DNA of 8,216 bases from Gammaproteobacteria bacterium (GTDB lineage Bacteria > Pseudomonadota > Gammaproteobacteria > Eutrophobiales > Eutrophobiaceae). The stretch covers positions 1 through 8,216 of the forward strand of contig SMWN01000051.1 in assembly GCA_004356415.1 (NCBI GenBank), in the 5' to 3' direction. Each line of letters begins with the position of its first letter. Position 1 is the stretch's first letter. The position numbers and the translations under genes were made by a program. Shown here piece by piece: positions 5,534-8,216 of the stretch. A model generated the notes under the pieces. The model was not told the DNA's origin. It ran no database searches and worked only from the letters and a program-made list of their open reading frames with translations.

Positions 5534-6664
5534 GTGGCGAGCGATAAAAAGGATAATAACAATGATATTCTTCCATTTGTTGATCTTACCCATCAACACG
5601 AAGAGATAGGAGATGAAATACTTCGATGCATCCACAATGTAATAAAAAGTGGTAAATTTATTCTGGATGAAAATGTTGCTGCATTCGAAAGCGAAGCAGC
5701 AGAATATTTAGAAGTAGAGTTCGCAGTCGGCGTAGCGTCGGGAACTGATGCCCTTCAACTAGCATTGATTGCCCTGGATGTCGGTGAAGGTGACGAAGTC
5801 ATAACTACCCCATTCAGCTTTATCGCCACCGCAGAAGTCATCCGACATGTTGGTGCTAAACCGGTATTTGTGGATATCGATGCCAGGACATTCAATTTGT
5901 CCGCAGCCCATGTCGAGGCAGTGATTACAGAAAAAACCGCCGCGATCATGCCGACCCATATCTTTGGTCAACCATCGGATATATCTGAACTATCAACAAT
6001 ATGTAACCGTCACAGCATTAAACTTATCGAGGATTGCTGTCAGTCTTTTGGGGCTGTTTTCAATGGAAAAAAAGTGGGATCGTTCGGTGATGCTGGAGGA
6101 TTCAGCTTTTACCCAAGTAAGAATCTGGGTGCGCTGGGAGATGGCGGTTTAGTTGTCACAAAGCATAAGGAAGTTGCCGATAAGATCTGCATGTTGCGCA
6201 ATCACGGTTCAACGTCACCAAATCAATACGAACTCCTGGGTTTCAACAGCCGATTAGATGAAATTCAGGCAGCAGTACTGAGAGAGAAACTAAAGAATAT
6301 CGATAAATACAACACCAGACGTCGCGAAATCGCACATCAATATAACCAACTTTTGGTCAATCTTCCAATCGTCATACCCTATGAAGATCCAAGAGGCACT
6401 CATATTTTTAATCAGTACACGATCCTCTCGGAAAATCGTGATGACATTGCCAATACCCTTAAATCCCAAAATATCGAATCTGCCATTCATTATCCGATTC
6501 CGTTACATAAACAACCTGTAATAAATAAAGACTACCCGGACCTAGTTTTACCAGTCGCAGAAGATGTAACGAAGCGGTGTATATCATTACCCATCTATCC
6601 TGAACTCCGGGAAGAATTCATACAAACAATATCGACAGCTATAAGTACAATGTTTGAATACTAA
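5534..6664 (+). CDS. gnnB: DegT/DnrJ/EryC1/StrS aminotransferase, likely GnnB
   Basis: GnnB aminates the 3-keto product of GnnA using PLP and an amino donor (glutamate in characterised members), giving UDP-2-acetamido-3-amino-2,3-dideoxyglucose for lipid A. This 376-residue protein has the full fold type I pattern: GVASGTDALQLAL (PLP phosphate region, 66-78), TTPFSFIATAEV (91-102), IEDCCQSFGA (165-174, with D167 contacting the PLP ring nitrogen), FYPSKNLGALGDGG (192-205, with K196 the Schiff-base lysine), LRNHGS, and GFNSRLDEIQAA. The C-terminal part has HYPIPLHKQP and SLPIYPEL, also typical. The start is GTG, 3 bp after the gnnA stop, with no strong ribosome binding site, so translation is probably coupled to gnnA. 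Other members of this family make different amino sugars; the pairing with a GnnA-like dehydrogenase is the main reason for this choice. Confidence 0.8.
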   Translation: MASDKKDNNNDILPFVDLTHQHEEIGDEILRCIHNVIKSGKFILDENVAAFESEAAEYLEVEFAVGVASGTDALQLALIALDVGEGDEVITTPFSFIATAEVIRHVGAKPVFVDIDARTFNLSAAHVEAVITEKTAAIMPTHIFGQPSDISELSTICNRHSIKLIEDCCQSFGAVFNGKKVGSFGDAGGFSFYPSKNLGALGDGGLVVTKHKEVADKICMLRNHGSTSPNQYELLGFNSRLDEIQAAVLREKLKNIDKYNTRRREIAHQYNQLLVNLPIVIPYEDPRGTHIFNQYTILSENRDDIANTLKSQNIESAIHYPIPLHKQPVINKDYPDLVLPVAEDVTKRCISLPIYPELREEFIQTISTAISTMFEY

Positions 6665-6666
6665 AG

Positions 6667-6693
6667 GATTAAATTAAAAGGGTCGGGAGTGAA
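6667..6693. repeat. REP-like short repeat, opposite orientation
   Basis: TTAAAAGGGTCGGGAGTGAA (6674-6693) is close to the reverse complement of the CACTCCGACCCCTTTTAATC core at 2270-2284 and 2330-2348. It begins three bases after the gnnB stop codon. The rest of the gap to the glutathione S-transferase gene (6694-6806) shows no gene and no clear terminator. Confidence 0.5.
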
Positions 6694-6806
6694 CTTATTT
6701 AGTTGTTCGTGGTAATGCCCGCCACGGTTCGTCCATTGGTGCAATCTCTTGATTTGGTTTTAAACAGAGAAGATATAGGAACAGTCTCAATTGATTATCT
6801 AATCAT

Positions 6807-7541
6807 TCAAAGATCGAGTTCTTTGTAATAACGAAAGATACCTCGTTGATTAAATGGTATACGCCGTCCTGAGGGTAAGTAGGCGCCAATTCGTGGCAAG
6901 GTTTCGATATGATCATGCAATGCAATCAAAAGTGGATATTCTCCTTCAATCCGGATCATCGTATTAGGAAACGCATAACGCAATCCGGCAACAAGCTGAA
7001 ACAAAGACAGGTCTGCATAACTGAGTGTATTTCCAACAAGATACCTGTTCCCACGTGAATTATTTGCGAGCACACGCTCAAAATAACACAGATATTTTGG
7101 CAAGCGATTTTCACGGAAGTTTTCTGCACGTCTTTGTGCCTCTTCCTTCTGGTCTTCATAATAAAGCTCACCTGCGATGGGGTGGTGCGTATCGTGTATC
7201 TCTACCACGAAATCAGCGATTGTCAGTTGCAATTGATGTATCCAGAGTCGATCGTCCTCGTTGTCAGGCGCAAGTGCGTGACGAATACCCAGGTATTGCA
7301 GGATGTTCGCTGTCTGCCCAATGATGAATTCATCGATTTTCAGAAACGGTGATGCGAATTGTGGATTTTGCATATCTTTGTTTTCGAGGAATCGTATCAG
7401 TGCCGACACACCCCCGCCCTCCTCCTCAGGTTGACGAGCAACGTCGACATAATCAACATTGGCATATTCCAGGGCAAGGCGTACGAACTCACCGCGACCC
7501 TGTATCGTCGGCCAATAGTAAAGTTCATACACTTTTTGCAT
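6807..7541 (-). CDS. Glutathione S-transferase family protein
   Basis: This 244-residue cytosolic protein has the two-domain GST layout. The N-terminal thioredoxin-like domain opens YELYYWPTIQGRGEFVRLAL, with Y8/Y9 as candidate catalytic tyrosines; the residue that activates the glutathione thiol in alpha/sigma-type GSTs is a tyrosine near this place. IIGQTANILQYLG (73-85) corresponds to the gamma-glutamyl binding QS/QT turn and helix 3. The C-terminal helical domain has RYLVGNTLSYADLSLFQLVA (167-186), including the N-capping box SYAD that is conserved in GSTs. By family it would conjugate glutathione to electrophiles, or act as a reductase or isomerase; the substrate is unknown. It points towards the gnn operon (convergent). 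Only a weak Shine-Dalgarno-like AAGTGA precedes the ATG. Confidence 0.85.
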   Translation of the reverse strand: MQKVYELYYWPTIQGRGEFVRLALEYANVDYVDVARQPEEEGGGVSALIRFLENKDMQNPQFASPFLKIDEFIIGQTANILQYLGIRHALAPDNEDDRLWIHQLQLTIADFVVEIHDTHHPIAGELYYEDQKEEAQRRAENFRENRLPKYLCYFERVLANNSRGNRYLVGNTLSYADLSLFQLVAGLRYAFPNTMIRIEGEYPLLIALHDHIETLPRIGAYLPSGRRIPFNQRGIFRYYKELDL

Positions 7542-7659
7542 TCACTTAATTATCCGATTTATATATGAACTCGCGCAACACAAGATAAAAGAAACAGATT
7601 GCTTTGATGCTATCCAAACACTTTCGAGTGTCTGCTATTGGAACAAAGTACCAATTCAA

Positions 7660-8216
7660 AGTCTATAGCCGTAGGTCCGCTTTCGCTGGTGACCTCAACC
7701 GATCGATGCAACACTTTAAACCCCCTCCGGGTAGGCTGCGTGCTCATAGTAAAAAAAGATGGAGTGTTTGTTGATGAACCAAAACAAGCGTAGAGGTTTT
7801 ACAACAGCAGAGAAAGCGCAGCTTTGGGAGCGTTGGAGAAAAGACCAATCACTGAAGTCGATAGGACGAACGTTTGGTAAACCGTCTTCATCTATTTATG
7901 GTCACGCACGCCGTAAGGTGGTATCCGTCCTGCCCCGCGACAATGCTCAAGACTAGCACTTACGCTTTGTGAACGTGAAGAGATTTCCAGAGGGGTCGCC
8001 AGTGCTCTATCGATGCGTGCGATAGCGGTTCAACTGGGTCGCTCGCCCTCGACGATTAGCCGTGAAATCAAACGCAATGGAAGCTATGATAATTATCGGG
8101 CCACGCAAGCTGATCAATCTGCCTGGGATCGTGCACAGCGACCAAAGCTTTGTAAACTGGCTGGCAACCGATCATTGAGTCGAATCGTCGCAGCAAAGCT
8201 GCAGTTAAATTGGTCA
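7660..8216 (+). mobile_element. IS30-family insertion sequence, left part only
   Basis: The transposase identified below defines this element; it runs past the right edge of the window, so the right inverted repeat and target duplication cannot be seen. The left end is only approximate: it lies somewhere between the GST gene start (7541) and the transposase start (7774), probably within 7640-7720. No terminal inverted repeat can be assigned from one end alone. Nothing else was recognised in 7542-7773. Confidence 0.6.
7774..8216 (+). pseudogene. IS30-family transposase, frameshifted and cut by the window edge
   Basis: The first frame (ATG 7774, with GGAG at 7761-7764, 9 bases upstream) encodes NQNKRRGFTTAEKAQLWERW followed by SLKSIGRTFGKPSSSIY, the N-terminal helix-turn-helix typical of one large IS30 subgroup, and stops at TAG 7954-7956. 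From about 7937 the -1 frame continues with SRLALTLCEREEISRG, then SMRAIAVQLGRSPSTISREI, KRNGSYDNYRATQAD and KLCKLAGNRSLSRIVAAKLQ, open to the window end. This second part is the HTH region with the SREIKRNG signature. The join is near CTGCCCCGCGA (7930-7940), where re-reading one C restores PRQCSRLALTL. The DDE catalytic domain would lie beyond the window. IS30 transposases are normally one open frame, so this is probably an inactivating shift or a sequence error. An alternative start is ATG 7759. Confidence 0.82.

Noticed and set aside
6703..6748. Frame reading RGNARHGSS, recalling the RGNAR motif of REP-associated Y1 transposases
   Set aside because: Only a few residues match and a stop follows shortly; too short to call a transposase remnant, although it lies next to a REP-like repeat.

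Overview
The window looks like accessory, partly decaying chromosome of a proteobacterium, most likely a gammaproteobacterium. The evidence is lipid A genes (an LpxL/HtrB-type acyltransferase and a GnnA/GnnB pair), a remnant of cobalamin-dependent methionine synthase, a bacterial-type glutathione S-transferase, an IS30-family element and several REP-like short repeats. No ribosomal RNA, tRNA or CRISPR array is visible, and I cannot name a species.

Layout. Positions 1-246 hold no gene I can support. Positions 247-485 form a compact inverted-repeat-rich block, best read as a structured RNA. It contains two tandem copies of a 59-bp unit whose internal hairpin differs between copies by compensatory base-pair changes, followed by three more hairpins. 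It resembles the RNA part of an IscB (HEARO/omega-RNA) or TnpB (reRNA) element without its nuclease gene; that assignment is tentative. A small acidic 62-residue protein of unknown function follows (514-702). On the minus strand lies a lipid A acyltransferase gene broken by a 2-bp frameshift (775-1652), then a small SEC-C zinc-motif membrane protein (1896-2132).

The plus strand then carries a 'small multi-drug export' family membrane protein (2362-3063), an exported cupin (3175-3648) and a VOC/glyoxalase-fold protein (3695-4129). Two related remnants of a small tetratricopeptide-like protein lie in direct orientation about 2.6 kb apart (1727-1807 and 4142-4387) and bracket this gene group. 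A third remnant is the tail of metH (about 4414-4608).

The most coherent functional unit is gnnA-gnnB (4595-6664): a Gfo/Idh/MocA dehydrogenase and a PLP-dependent DegT-type aminotransferase separated by 3 bp. By family knowledge such a pair oxidises and then aminates C3 of UDP-GlcNAc, giving the 2,3-diamino sugar nucleotide used for amide-linked lipid A. The broken lipid A acyltransferase gene nearby fits the same topic, but no lpxA is visible here.

The right side carries a minus-strand glutathione S-transferase (6807-7541) and the left part of an IS30-family insertion sequence with a frameshifted transposase that runs off the window. A family of REP-like short repeats (core close to CACTCCGACCCCTTTTAATC) occurs at least five times between genes. 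Four of the eleven coding units recognised are disrupted or fragments, not counting the 1727-1807 scrap, which suggests a region under insertion, duplication and decay.
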